Below, piece after piece: positions 1 through 11,689 of a DNA stretch of 64,000 bases. Where the stretch lies: the NCBI GenBank assembly GCA_029255685.2, contig CM055314.2, positions 37,454,790 through 37,518,789 on the forward strand, in the 5' to 3' direction. The first letter of the stretch is position 1. The number at the start of each line of letters is the position of its first letter. The notes under the pieces are model-generated. The model did not search any database. It was not told the DNA's origin and worked only from the letters and a program-made list of their open reading frames with translations. The position numbers and the translations under genes are program-made. The DNA comes from Silene conica (taxonomy: Eukaryota > Streptophyta > Magnoliopsida > Caryophyllales > Caryophyllaceae).

Positions 1-514
1 GATAGATAGAGTGTATTGATTTTAGAACTGTTCATCCAAGGCATTGGATGACTCTTTGGCTAGTTTCGTAAATAGCTTGGACTGAAAGACCCCCCGGCCG
101 GGCAACCGGAAGAGAAACCGGCTCTCCTTCCAAATAGTTTCCGAAGTTGGTTGAGAGCCTCGCATAATAATTGCATGATTGATACAAGTTTGAGATTTGA
201 GATTTATATGCTTCACATGTTATATATATGCTGGAGTATGTTGGATGTTTATGTGTTACGTGTCGTTACAAAAGGTGGCTAGGAGAACTCTAGTCACTCC
301 CTACTGATTGTGGTGTACATGTTTACATGTATGTAGGTACATGACAAGTTGGCAGAGGGTTGCATGGAGCTAGCGAGCGATGATCCGTCATCGATTGACC
401 TTACACTATTACGTTAGCTAGACTCTAGATTACATTTCAGTTTTTGAGTGCCTGTAGGGATGTGTCATCCCAGGTTGTTTGTATATATTACTTTCAGTAC
501 TTAGACAGTTATAC
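1..514 (+). repeat. Tekay-type LTR fragment, inverted relative to all other copies
   Basis: These bases are the reverse complement of about 2375-2880 inside the Tekay-1 LTR. The GGATG/CATCC block near 450-475, the repeated ATGTAC block near 310-345 and the GC-rich block near 90-125 reappear there in opposite order. It begins outside the window and stops near 514 without reaching an LTR end, so it was truncated or cut by the neighbouring copia LTR. It is the only plus-strand element piece in the window. No coding capacity is visible; short open frames here mirror those in the other LTR copies. Confidence 0.85.
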
Positions 515-1739
515 ATGAAGGAAACTCATAGTCATACTAGTTCACCATTTAATTAGTCATACTAATAATTTACTTATTAATCTCATATTAATTTAGTCGA
601 TCTTATGCATGCAAAAACAAATGTGGAATAATAACAAAAAGGGCCTTACATACGGTCTAAATAAGTTCTAGGACGATCCTCCACGGAGCAACCAAATTAG
701 CTTGTCTCCTTTACGATGCACCAAGACCTACCCTTAAACGAACCAAAAAACCGAACCCGAGCTAGGAGACGGAATTAGGTTTCTTAAAACCGTAAACTAA
801 TACTATTATTAGTATACTAGAAATATTATTTAAATAATATTTTAGAGGTTTTGTGATTTTCTTACTCTAGAAAATAATTTCACATTAGGTTAGCATGTGA
901 ATGTGATAGAGCATCACATATATAGAGGGTGTGATGTTTGGGTTGGGTGTGCCGTGTACACACAAGGCATGGGGAAGAGTTTTATTCCCTTTGTCATGCC
1001 ACATGCACAATGTTATGTCATATCACAACTTAAGCTAATGATAACAATTATAAGATAAAATATCACATATAATTTTATCTTACATTGTCCATTTACACGG
1101 CTAACACAATTGTAAAATGGACCTTCATTTTACAAAATTAATTTGTACAATTGTATAATATGTGACATCTTATGTGACATAATCAATTGTATTAATTTAA
1201 AATATATTTATCATATAAATAATATTTCTAAATTAATTAAATCATATTTAACAAATTATTTTAGTAATTCGTAATTACCGTCCCAACATATGGTTATCAT
1301 AATAATCGTCAATACAATATATTTACAACGTTTGTTATAACCATGAACCATTCATATTCTAATTTCTATATTTCTAAAATATCGATTAATATTTGACAAT
1401 TGACACATTTCAATTTCAAATACAAATCTTACTTTAAGATTCCACCTCTGATTTCTCGATATATGGTTTTAAGAAATCGATCAATTCGTATCATATACAA
1501 TTGATCAATATATATTTAAAGGGATTGTCCTATAGGTGTGACCTAAAGGGATGAATTGACCACCACCGTCATACGACAGTAATGTCAAACTCTAGTCAGC
1601 CAATCATTACCGATTAATGTTGGTCAGTTGACTATATTAAATATTGGATCGTCCCTTGCATATTCTCTTCATAAGATTTTTGACAATAATATTTATCATT
1701 GACGTGATCGCACTATTGTTGAGGACACATTTCCCAACA
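515..1739 (-). repeat. LTR of a degenerate Ty1/copia element (3' LTR)
   Basis: The right edge ends in CCCAACA at 1739 and is followed by TGTCCCACTTGTCC, the same LTR-end plus polypurine-tract arrangement as copia-3 at 31789-31806. The block 1507-1640 (TCCTATAGGTGTGACC, later GTCAAACTCTAG and the CATTAC arm) is homologous to 31607-31700 of the copia-3 LTR. The left edge is uncertain: the LTR could start anywhere between 515 and about 620. Minus orientation follows from the tract lying to the right of the LTR. Heavily diverged from copia-3 and AT-rich, so old. Confidence 0.65.
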
Positions 1740-2235
1740 ATGTCCCACTTGTCCCTTCGACTAACACAGTCCATCATGACCCAAAAGAAGCCCATTTGAC
1801 CCCCTTTAACGGTTGATCGTAGAGCTAAAATCAAAGTCAATCTGAGGCTGTGCCACCTTGGGCGAACAGTCTCAAGTCTAAGAATCGACTCATGAGAATA
1901 ATATAGTAGCTCTCGGCATGACCAGGCTAATTATAAAATTTCCAGAACCCTATAAGCGGTCACTTAATGCCCGACAGAGTGTTACACAGTCTGCTTATGT
2001 GATCGACTAGTCATCCCATATGACTCTATGACATTTGAACTTGCCATCAATCGCCTCACACTCTAGTCGTTTCGAGACGTCACCTCATACAAGCGACTAT
2101 GGGCTATACTAAGTAAATCCAGTTCACTTATGGGGTTCAAAATTGTCTCTTACAACCCATTTGGATTTCACAAAGTATATATAAATGGTGAGTTAATAAT
2201 AACTAAAACGATAAGAGTGATTGTTAAGTGCGAAC
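1740..2235 (-). mobile_element. Copia 3' noncoding fragment, cut by Tekay-1
   Basis: Starts with the polypurine tract (GGGACA on the minus strand) next to the LTR end. The block around 2120-2165 (CAGTTCACTTATGGGGTTCA and following) matches 32528-32560 in copia-3, which lies at the same place downstream of its ORF. No open frame. It stops at 2235, where the Tekay-1 LTR starts with TGTAAAACC; the remainder of this copia is found from 25173. Confidence 0.7.
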
Positions 2236-3460
2236 TGTAAAACCCTCGCGAAAGCGGAAATAAAAATCATACAAAACACTAAAAATGTAGCGGAATTAAA
2301 ACTTTTTAACATAACTAACATGCGAGGTGAATTAATAACTAAAAACGAAAACTGATATAAACAGAAATAGATAAGTATAACTGTCTAATTACTGAAAGTA
2401 AATATATACAAACAGCCTGGGATGGAACATCCCTACAGGCACTCAAAAACAACAACTGTATCAAAGTCTAGAGTCTAGCTACGAAGTGTGTAAGTCATAT
2501 CGATGATACGCGGATCATCGCTCGCTAGCTCTCAGCAACCCCTGCCAACCTCCTGCATGTACCTACATACATGTAAACATGTACGCCACAATCAGTGGGG
2601 AGTGACTAGAGTTCTCCTAGCAACCTTTTGTAACGACATGTAACACATAAATACAAACATAATACTCCAACATATATAAACATGTGAAGTATATAATATC
2701 AACAACTGAATCTCATATCATCACGCAATCACTAATGCAAGGCTCTCAACCAAGTTCGGAAACCATTTGGAAGGAGAGCCGGTTTCCCTGCCGGTTGTCC
2801 GGCCGGGGGGTCTTTCAGTCCAAACTATTTACGAAACTGACTAAAGAGTCATCCAATGCCTTGGATGAACAATACCAATAATCAAGGTACAATACTCATC
2901 AATATCAACATCTATATCTGACACTGTACCAACTCTAGGCAAGCAAGTATAAAACTCAACAAGTATAAGGTTCAGCGGTCAACCTAAGACATGACCTAAA
3001 TACCAAACAATCAACAAGTATAAAGGTTCAGAGGCGACATCTTAACGCATAACCTAGATACCAAACAATCAGCAAGTATGAAGGTTCAGAAACGATATCT
3101 TCACGCATAACCTAGATACCAAATTCACAATCTCAAGTAAGGACTCAGAGGACAACTCAACGCATGGACCTGCTACTCAACAAGACACTAGACTCAGAGG
3201 CGACAACTCAACGCATGGACTAGCATCCAAATCACAATCACAAGTAAGGAACTCAGAGGCGACAACTCAACGCATGTTCCCTTACTACATCACAAGACAC
3301 TAGACTCAGAGGCGATAGCTCAACGCATGGCCTAACATCCAACACCTGCACCCTGGGTAAGGTATTACAACCTGACTGCTCCGTTGTGCAGTTGCTCTAC
3401 TCGTCAGACTCAGAGGCCAACTTAAGGCATGTCCTGACGCGATCACTCAAACATGTCTGG
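2236..3460 (-). repeat. Tekay-1 3' LTR, distal part
   Basis: Begins TGTAAAACCCTCGCG and matches 22139-23340 of the other LTR. It contains the first part of the hairpin array with core CAGAGGCG (about 2965-3440). It is interrupted at 3460 by Athila-2; the 5 bases TCTGG at 3456-3460 are duplicated at 15724-15728. The segment has no gene. Confidence 0.9.
2965..3440 (-). repeat. Hairpin array, core CAGAGGCG, first part
   Basis: About ten units of 40-55 bases. Each has a near-constant core TCAGAGGCGACAACTCAACGCA flanked by arms that differ between units but are complementary, for example AAGGTT with AACCT (near 3020-3055) and AAGGAAC with GTTCCCTT (near 3247-3285). One unit near 3415 has GCC/GGC instead of GCG/CGC in the inner stem. 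Confidence 0.75.
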
Positions 3461-4761
3461 TGACACCCGTCGTTGAGGGGTGCCAAAGATAAGATTTTTA
3501 AAACCTCAGCTTAAACTCAGTTAGGATAAGTCAAGGGTCGAACCACAGAGAGACAGGGTAAATTAAGGTTGTAAATTTAAAGTCTATTGCAAGTAACCAA
3601 AAAGGGGGGTTTGAATTGGGATTTTAACTAACAACTAAAGTAACAAAATAACAAGAAAATTAAGATAAGATAGAAAGGAGATTAGGAACTTTGGTTCCCC
3701 ATGGTCAAAACAAGTCAATGATGGGTAAAATAATCAAATAACACAATCCCAAGGAACAAAGAATAAACCTTTAGGTCAAAATTCTACCCAATCCTTACGG
3801 TCTTAGGGTTCCTAGAAAAGCACTAAACTTTCGTTCAAGGGCTATCCCAAAGTTGTTGTTAAACTAATCCTAATAACCTTTCAATCCTAAGGATTAGTTC
3901 ACCAACAACAATGGGGGATTGGTAATTTAATCATCAAACTTATCAAAGTCAAGTTTTTACATGGTTCCCCTAATTCCTAATCACAAGAATTAGTTATGCA
4001 TACTTCTAATTATGAAACTAGCAATTACTAAGAATATTAAAGAGATAAACATAATTAAAGAAGACAATAAAAGGGAAAACATGAAATAAGAAATAACAAC
4101 AAGATGAATAACAAGATTGAATCAAAAGGAAAGATTAATTATCACAAACTTACAACTCGAATGGAAATCCTAAGAAGAAAGATGAAAGCTTGATACCAAA
4201 AAGTCTAACAATGGAGTCTTCAACATAAAGTACTTGGATGAAAATTACTTAGGTAGAAAATTGCTGAAAAACTACTTTACCTAATAGAAGAGTTTTGGTC
4301 TCCTTAAATAAGAAATATTACAAGATTAGGAAAACAGAAAATAAAACGGAAGTCTCGAAACAGGGTCTGGTCGGTCGACCTGTTTTCTCGGTCGGTCGAC
4401 CGATTCTGCCAATGCGGGTTTTTCTTTTATGCGAATTTGGGCTTCCGTGGAGAACTGGGCCTGTTTACGTTGACACCGGTCGGTCGACCACTTTCGGTGG
4501 TCGGTCGACCGCTTCTCTTTATTTCCAGCTTCGATCCGGCCCGATAATTATACTTGAATGCACCATCCGAATTACTGCTCCAAAAACAGCTTCCTAAAGG
4601 CAAATAAGGCTTGGTTTTGCTTACTTCCGCTTATTCCTACATACAAAACATAGAAATACCAAAGTAGACAGTATGGGAGAAAAAACAACTAAAAAGTCAC
4701 GAAAGTGTAAGAAAATACGTGCCAAAAGAGTAAATAAAATGCATAGAAAAGGCACGTATCA
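3461..4761 (-). repeat. Athila-2 3' LTR (1301 bp)
   Basis: Matches 14431-15723. It has hairpins with loops of the TTTC/TTAC type (GAAA/GTAA in the sense strand): arms ACCC 3786-3789 with GGGT 3806-3809, and the perfect 10-bp arms AACTAATCCT 3862-3871 with AGGATTAGTT 3890-3899. Two 33-bp bipartite motifs lie at 4369-4401 and 4478-4510. An 8-base stretch AAAATAAC near 3645 is absent from the other LTR. Confidence 0.95.
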
Positions 4762-4777
4762 AACTCCCCAAACCAAA
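4762..4777 (-). other. Polypurine tract of Athila-2
   Basis: On the minus strand TTTGGTTTGGGGAGTT directly abuts the 3' LTR start TGATACG. This is where plus-strand DNA synthesis is expected to begin. The same TCCCCAAACC string recurs inside the element at 6193-6209 and 6442-6458. Confidence 0.85.
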
Positions 4778-6485
4778 CCTTGCTTGTCCTCAAGCAAGCA
4801 CTAAGACTCAAAAGAAAAAAAAACTTCTAATGGAACGGACTTCATACTTTTCACAACCAAACACAACACTATGCTTAACCAATTTAATGCATCCTTCAAC
4901 TATAATCCAACATAATGTCAAAAGCAAAACGAATTAAACATGTTGTAAAAGCATGCTAAAATTTCGACCTTGCAAGACCCATTCTAATTGGACTCTCGCG
5001 GTACGCTCGAGACACTCATGAAAGCAAAGGGTCAAATGTATATGTGAAAGATAAGAAGATAAATAAAAGTAAGGACTCTCACCTATCTACGACCCGTAAG
5101 AACATGCCTGCAATCTAACATGAATAAAATTTCTACAACCGTACATATGCATTCCCACACTAAATAACCATGACACATGCCGAGGCAAATTTGGGATTGT
5201 GAGGCTAAAGGTAAGAAGGGGTTTAAAATAAGTTATGAGAAGAGGGGTTAAACCGAGCTAACATCCGTCTACCCATACTATAAGATCACTTCTTTTTGTT
5301 TGCTTTTTTTTTTTCTTTCATATAAGCCAATGTTCCACAATTCTTCCAAATTTTTCTTTTTATTATTTTTTTTCTTTCTTTTGAAAAATCGGCCCATTCA
5401 ATGGTCCTGGTCGACCGACCAGGGTAACTGGTCGACCGACCAGCCTTGAAAACAGGCTGCTCCGTTTTTTTTTTTTCTATCATTTCCTTTTTTTTTTTTC
5501 GTTTTCTGTGTCCTTCTTTTTCTCTTTTTTTTTTCTATCATTCTCCCAAAATCAAAATTCACCGATGAAGCATAAACCAAAGGATGGCAAGGAAAACAGT
5601 CCCATTACTAAATTATTAGCTCGGATAGGGTAAGCAATTTTTTAGAATGTAGCCAATGGGTAAAAGAGTTTAATTTGGCTATGTGAGGATAATGGGAATA
5701 ATGAGAAAGGGGGGTACCTCTACCACATGTGTCAACAAACCACAAAACCGAATGCATACAGGTATTAAGAAGACAAAATTCATGTTTATGCATATTGATG
5801 TAACATGCCTCAAGAGGAGAAACTACTCACAACCTATATGAAATCGGTCATGGATGTCACCGATTTATTAAGCTCTAATCCTTAGAATATGTAGTAGCTT
5901 GCCAAGAAGAGAGTCAAGTCTAATAATTTAGCATGAAATCAACAAAAACTCGTAGATAATGCAAAAGACTAGCTTGAAAATTTTTGAAAAATGCAAGGCA
6001 AAGCAATATGTGATATGTGAGGCATGAATTGTATTTATCCGTTCCGACTCGACCTAAGAACTTAAGACAGAGAAGAACGCCCGACAGGGAAGAACACGCG
6101 ACAAGAGAGGATGAAAACAAGAAAAACATCTAAAGGTATGAAAAACAAAAGACACAAAAACAATTGCATACTCACAAAGGAGTATGCAAACACCCTCCCC
6201 AAACCAAAACGCACAATGCCCCCATTGTGCTCATCAGCATACAACCACAGCATAGGGATGGGGGTAGGCGGAAAAGAAGCAAACAAAGAAAAGAAAAGGA
6301 AAAAGACTAGAAAATACAAAAAGAGTCTAAGGAGGAAGGAGGGGAAAACTGGAAATCGAAAGAGGAAAATTGGAAATCTAAGGGAGGAAAACACTTACAA
6401 AATAAATGTGGACCTCTCCAAACCGAACCAATCAATAGGGGCCTCCCCAAACCGAACCCCAAAGAGGGTAAGGTTAAGCACGTCC
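4762..6485 (-). other. Athila-2 3' noncoding region
   Basis: About 1.7 kb without a convincing gene. It holds the polypurine tract, a 33-bp bipartite motif (5409-5441), a long T/C-rich stretch (about 5288-5545; A/G-rich in the sense strand), two extra polypurine-like strings, and a perfect 8-bp hairpin GCACAATG/CATTGTGC at about 6211-6230. Homologous blocks occur at 28708-29753 and 59611-61250, so the region is conserved across Athila-like copies despite being noncoding. Open frames of 60-130 codons here are low-complexity and not conserved. Confidence 0.75.
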
Positions 6486-7961
6486 CTATCCCGCTGAGTC
6501 GTAGAACGGCTCAGCGTTCTCCTCACCTTCTCCCTCATCGCCATCCTCCTCAGACCCTACTCCTGTTCCTGAGGCAGAGCCTGAAGCTTCACCATGGTCA
6601 CGACCGCCTGCGAGAGGTGTGTACCAGGTGGGGTGAGTCCACGGGCCGGTTGGGAGCCTACCTTGTGTGGCATACTCCCTGTAAACCGGGTACTGGAAGA
6701 GACTATCGTCCAACCGTTTTTGGCTGAACTGCGTGCAAAGACTCGCCAGCATTTGTGGCATAGATCTGTCATCAACAAAAGGAGGAACATAAACATTAGG
6801 AGGAGCAGTAAAATCAGATGGGTACCCTGTCCCAGGTGTGGCATGGTGGCCACCGGAAGTAGGGGCCCTGGAACCTCTAGAAGTGCCTCCCCTAAGCGGG
6901 AGGCGGTAAGACGGGAGTAGTGGTCGGGGCTCCCCTACAACAGTAGAAAGGGGGAACATAGGGGGAGCCATGGTGATGGGGATGCGGTCACTGAGATAGG
7001 TGTCTATTTTCCAAACACCTCTACTGTTTACCCAACGCACGGACCTGATATAAGCCATGTCCATGTATCGGGAGAGAGGGTCGACCGCATCCTCATAGCG
7101 AGGGAACTGGGGTACAAAAGAGCGGGCTAATCGGGTGACTAGCCCACCACAGACAATAGTGGTCAAAGAAGTTCCCTCACCCACTGACACAAAATGAGAG
7201 GCGACCAAATGAGCAGTGTTATAAGACTGCTGACCCGTACGTCCGATGTTAAGATAACCGGACAAAATGGAGAGCTCAATGTTGTTAACATTTTGAGACT
7301 CTTTGCGGCCGAAAACAGTGTTGGCCAACAGACGCAAAAAATAACGGGGGGTGGGAAGGTGGATGGTACTGTTTTTCTTCTTCACATCGTTGGAATCAGA
7401 AATACAGGACCACATATCAGAATACGACCCCGTGGAGTCATCAGTAAGACCCTCAGAAGACAGACCCAAAATTTGAGCAAATTGGGTTAAAGTTAAAGCA
7501 TAAGTTTCATTGAACATGCGAAAAGAGATACAAAAACTATCATAGCCGGGGTGAAGAGCCCCTAAATCAAAGGTAAAGGAAGAGAAGAACTCAAGAGTAA
7601 GAAGGCGGTAGGTGATCTCGTCCATAGAGACAAGGCCTGCAAACCCGGTCCCAATGAGCATGGAAACCACCTCATCATGGCATCCCAAGGCATGCAAAGC
7701 TGAGACACATAGGAAACGGGTCGCTACTACCGCGCAATGAGCGCTCAGATGGTGGAATCGGGCCTTCTGGGCCGGGGAGCTGAAAGTGATCTGCGGATAG
7801 TCCGGTAAACTATCCGTGTCCTGAACTGCTAGACCTCTCGACCTAGAGACACGTCCTCTAGAAGTGCCTGCACCCGTGGTGCGTGCGCGCTTCCCACCTT
7901 GATCACGGCTAGACATCGTAAAGCTGAAAAGTTCAAATAAAGATATAAGTCTTATGAGCAT
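6486..7961 (-). CDS. Athila third ORF (ATHILA ORF-1 family protein)
   Basis: An uninterrupted ORF of 491 codons in the position where Athila elements carry their extra ORF, between integrase and 3' LTR. The first ATG is at 7961. A second ATG at 7916 (MSSRDQGGKRAR) gives a basic, Ser/Arg-rich start and is the more likely initiation site. The middle (about residues 60-340) resembles the ATHILA ORF-1 family of plant transposons; the tail is Pro/Gly-rich and ends strongly acidic (GSEEDGDEGEGEENAEP). I see no signal peptide, transmembrane helix or protease site, so nothing here supports an envelope function, although the position is the env-like one. Its role is unknown. It is fully open while pol of the same copy is broken. 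Confidence 0.8.
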   Translation of the reverse strand: MLIRLISLFELFSFTMSSRDQGGKRARTTGAGTSRGRVSRSRGLAVQDTDSLPDYPQITFSSPAQKARFHHLSAHCAVVATRFLCVSALHALGCHDEVVSMLIGTGFAGLVSMDEITYRLLTLEFFSSFTFDLGALHPGYDSFCISFRMFNETYALTLTQFAQILGLSSEGLTDDSTGSYSDMWSCISDSNDVKKKNSTIHLPTPRYFLRLLANTVFGRKESQNVNNIELSILSGYLNIGRTGQQSYNTAHLVASHFVSVGEGTSLTTIVCGGLVTRLARSFVPQFPRYEDAVDPLSRYMDMAYIRSVRWVNSRGVWKIDTYLSDRIPITMAPPMFPLSTVVGEPRPLLPSYRLPLRGGTSRGSRAPTSGGHHATPGTGYPSDFTAPPNVYVPPFVDDRSMPQMLASLCTQFSQKRLDDSLFQYPVYREYATQGRLPTGPWTHPTWYTPLAGGRDHGEASGSASGTGVGSEEDGDEGEGEENAEPFYDSAG

Positions 7962-9119
7962 AAGAGAACATTGCTTTAACAGAATTAGGCACGAAAAAAT
8001 TGCAAAACAGAAACTTTTGTCACAGCTCTGGTCGGCCGACCACAGTAGCCAGTCGGTCGACCAGATTTTTCAAGACGGTCTGTATTTTCTGCTGCATTGA
8101 AAAAAAATCAGAAACTAAAAAAAATTCATGAATAATGCAGTCATGGTCGGTCGACCATAAAACAAGGTCGATCGACCATTAAACGAGAGAAGTTCAGAAA
8201 CTGCGTAACAATTAAACTCAGGAAAAACACGGCCTAGGTCGGCTGACCTCAGTTTCCGGTCGGTCGACCGACATTCGTCAGAAAAAACCCAGATCTGTAA
8301 ATAAAAACCCAGAAAATTCAAATTCCAGTCGGCCGACCTCCGTTTCCGGTCGGTCGACTGTGAACAGTGCAACGGTCGATTTTCGCGGCTTGAATTTCGC
8401 GCGGATTAAGGCAAAAATTTATAAGGAAGAATTAAATTATCCTAATCAGCACAAAATCACCCAAAATTTACAGATCTAAGCATATAAACTCACGAAGAAG
8501 AAGAAAACTAAGATAAAGAACACATAAACAAGCATGAAAACGGAATTAAGAGCAAAATTGAACTTAAAAAGATAAACTAATACTACCTAAAACGAAAATA
8601 AGAAGGTAGAAAACTAAAAAGAGAGAAAAAAAAATGGAAGAAAGCATACCTTGAAGATGAAAAATGAAAGAAAGTAAGTAAAATGGTGAAGGAGGAAGGT
8701 GGGTGAATAGTTTTTAGGGTTTTATGAGAGAGAGGGAGTGCTGGTAGAATGAATAGGTGAAAGTAATAATTGTATGTTCAAAACACAACAGACCCGTGAC
8801 ACTGATTCTGGAAAAAAAACCGTAAAAAATTTCGTGGTCGGTCGACCACTGTACCTTTTACCTGCTCTGCAATTTTACTTACTCTGCCAGAAAAAGTACA
8901 TGAAGCTGTCAGTATGGTCGGTCGACCAGAAAAGTCGGTCGGTCGACCATTGTACTGACGAATACTGATTTTTTTTTTTTGCAGAGATTTCAATTTCCAC
9001 CTGAGGATAAAACGAAAAATAAGGAAGAAAAACGTAAATTTAGACTAAAGCACGGGTTGCCTCCCGTGTAGCGCTGGTTTATGAGGTCCCGCACGACCTT
9101 TTACCTTCTAAGGAGCATC
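7962..9119 (-). other. Spacer between integrase and third ORF, rich in 33-bp motifs
   Basis: No gene. Five complete 33-bp bipartite motifs lie at 8030-8062, 8145-8177, 8237-8269, 8327-8359 and 8916-8948, plus a single half-site at 8836-8847. The stretch 8400-8760 is A-rich and holds nothing I can recognise. It may be the leader or promoter of the third ORF (inference). Confidence 0.7.
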
Positions 9120-11057
9120 CTAAAAGGGGTCAAAGTAAGAAACTTCGACTTTTCCGACATACTCATTTTCTCCTCGGAAGTGCTTCACATATTGGCCATT
9201 GACTTTGAACCTCTCACCAGATGAGGTTTCTAATTCGATTGACCCGAATTTTGAGACAGCTGTGATGGTGTAGGATCCGCTCCACCTGGATTTCAGCTTA
9301 CCAGTTAAAAGACGAATACGAGCATTAAAAAGCAGCACCCTATCACCTACCTGAAAATCACGTCTAATGATTCTCTTGTCATGCCAGCGCTTTGTTTTCT
9401 CCTTATAAATCCTGGCATTGTCATAGGATAACAATCTGAATTCTTCTAACTCGTTGAGCTGCAATAAACGTTTCTCACGAGAAAGATTAGGGTCTAAATT
9501 AAGATCACATATAGCCCACCAAGATTTACGTTCTAACTCAACTGGTAAATGACAAGTTTTACCATAAATCAATCTGAATGGTGACATTCCTATTGGAGTT
9601 TTGAACGCGGTTCTATAAGCCCATAAAACATCATCAAGTTTTAGGCTCCAATCTTTCCTAGACTTAGAAACTACCTTGGCTAGGGTCTCCTTGAGTTCTC
9701 TATTAGAGATCTCAACTTGACCACTAGTCTGAGGGTGATAGGCTAAACCCCTACGATGTTGGACACCGAATTTATTTAACAAATCACCTAGGCGTTTCTC
9801 CTTAAAATGCATACCTCCATCACTTATGACAACCCTAGGGACACCAAAACGAGGGAATATGATTTTTTTAAACATCTTAATAACAGCTTTTGCATCACAG
9901 TGGGGAGTAGCAATAGCTTCTACCCACTTAGACACATAATCAACAGCTACAAGAATATACCTGTTACCTTGACTACTGGGAAAAGGTCCTTGATAATCAA
10001 TGCCCCAAACATCAAAAATCTCTACCTCTAAAATACCTACTTGTGGCATCTCATGTCTTTTTGAGACATTCCCAGTCCTTTGACAGGCATCACAGTTACC
10101 TACAAAATTTCTACAGTCAGCATGTAAAGTGGGCCAATAAAAACCGGACTGTAATACCTTAGCCACGGTCCTAGATGGACCGTGGTGACCACCATATGCA
10201 GAAGAGTGACATGCTTCCAGAATGTCCTTCACCTCCCATTGGGGGACGCATCTCCGGATAAGTCCATCTCCGCATTCTTTAAAAACATAAGGGTCATCCC
10301 AAAAATACTGTTTCGCATCAAACATAAATCTCTTCTTTTGTTGCCAGGACAACTCAGGAGGGATTTTACCTGTAACAGCAAAATTAGCAAAATCAGCATA
10401 CCAAGGAGGGGGATAAGAACCTGAACTATTAATGATAAACAAACTTTCATCAGGAAACGAATCATCAATAGGTAAAGAATCTTCCCCATCAGTCAGCTGC
10501 AGGCGAGATAAATGGTCAGCTACCACGTTTTCCGCGCCTTTCTTGTCCCTGATCTCAATGTCAAACTCTTGGAGAAGGAGGATCCACCTTAAAAGTCTTG
10601 GCTTTGAATCCTTCTTTTGAAAAAGACTTTTTAAAGCTGCATGGTCAGTATAAACAATCACCTTATTACCTACTAAATATGATCTAAATTTTTCTAAGGC
10701 AAATATGACGGCTAGCATCTCCTTCTCTGTGGTGAAATAGTTGACTTGAGTCTCATCCAGGGTGCGGCTCGCATAGTATATAGCATTAAGAGCCTTGTTC
10801 TTCCTTTGACCAAGCACAGCACCCAGAGCATAATCACTAGCATCGCACATGATCTCGAATGGGAGATCCCAATCTGGTGGCTGGATGATTGGTGCTGAGA
10901 CCAAAGCTTCCTTCAACCTGTTAAAAGCTGAAAGACACTCATCAGAAAAATAAAAAATGGCATCTTTAAGAAGCAATTGTGTAAGTGGTTTAGCAATTTT
11001 AGAGAAGTCCTTAATGAAACGCCTGTAAAAACCTGCGTGCCCTAAGAAACTTCTCAC
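9120..11057 (-). pseudogene. Athila-2 pol, RNase H and integrase part
   Basis: Open for 645 codons. It starts within the RT thumb ([11 protein letters not shown]). RNase H follows ([13 protein letters not shown], then [10 protein letters not shown]). The integrase zinc domain is HSSAYGGHH ... CDACQRTG (about residues 285-325). The catalytic triad is visible: D in [12 protein letters not shown] in ISDGGMHF, E in [13 protein letters not shown]. The C-terminal part ([24 protein letters not shown]) fits Ty3/gypsy integrase; there is no chromodomain, as expected for Athila. The frame is separated from the RT part by a single missing C near 11083 in a run of Cs, so the annotated start is not a real initiation site. 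All visible catalytic residues are present. Confidence 0.9.
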
Positions 11058-11674
11058 CCCTTTGACATTAATAGGAGGGGTAATTGCTCAATCACTTGCA
11101 CCTTTGCTTTATCAACATGTATACCTTTATCTGAAATTAGATGCCCTAAAACTACCCCTTCAGTAACCATAAAATGACACTTCTCCCAATTTAAGACAAG
11201 GTTTACATCAATACATCGCTGCAAGACTTTATCAAGATTAGCTAAGCATTGATCAAAAGCATTACCATAAACAGAGAAATCATCCATAAATACTTCCATA
11301 ATGTTTTCTATAAAGTCTGAAAAAATACCCATCATACACCTTTGAAAAGTAGCAGGAGCATTGCATAACCCAAAAGGCATCCTGCGATAAGCAAAAACAC
11401 CCTGTGGACATGTAAAAGTAGTCTTACTCTGATCATCAGGATGGATGGGAATCTGGAAGAAACCTGAATAACCGTCTAGAAAACAGAAGAATTTATTAGA
11501 AGCCAATCTTTCAGTCATTTGGTCAACAAAAGGAAGGGGGAAATGGTCTTTCTTGGTGGCGGCATTTAACTGTCTATAATCAATGCACATCCGCCACCCA
11601 GTCACAACTCTAGTTGGTATTAACTCATTTTTATCATTTTTAACCACTGTGGTCCCTCCTTTCTTAGGAACCAC
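11054..11674 (-). pseudogene. Athila-2 pol, reverse transcriptase part
   Basis: RT palm and fingers: VVTGWRMCIDYRQLN, FCFLDGYSGFFQIPIHP, FAYRRMPFGLCNAPATFQR and the catalytic box FMDDFSVYG (the YVDD-equivalent with FMDD, usual in Athila). The frame is continuous with gag-protease except for one stop codon at 11690-11692, in a position where the family has tryptophan (TGG to TAG). At its other end the frame is lost by a one-base deletion after QLP, giving a stop at 11054. Without these two breaks gag-pol would be one long frame. Confidence 0.9.
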
Positions 11675-11689
11675 CTGAACTGGGCTAAC

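Noticed and set aside
4295..4597. Plus-strand 100-codon frame, repeated identically at 15257-15559
   Set aside because: It is duplicated only because it lies in both LTRs of Athila-2, is antisense to the element, and translates the 33-bp motifs.
5288..5545. Long T/C-rich tract as a possible poly(A)/SINE or LINE tail
   Set aside because: The same tract occurs at the same place in other Athila copies (29415-29500, 60330-60422) and has no target duplication or upstream SINE/LINE sequence.
6208..6245. Hammerhead-ribozyme-like string on the minus strand: CTGATGAG followed by a perfect stem GCACAATG/CATTGTGC
   Set aside because: The GAAA box that must follow stem II is GTTTT here, and the homologous hairpin at 61090-61108 lacks CTGATGA. 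Only the hairpin is conserved.
6486..7961. Third Athila ORF as an envelope gene
   Set aside because: No signal peptide, transmembrane segment or cleavage site visible; only the position is env-like.
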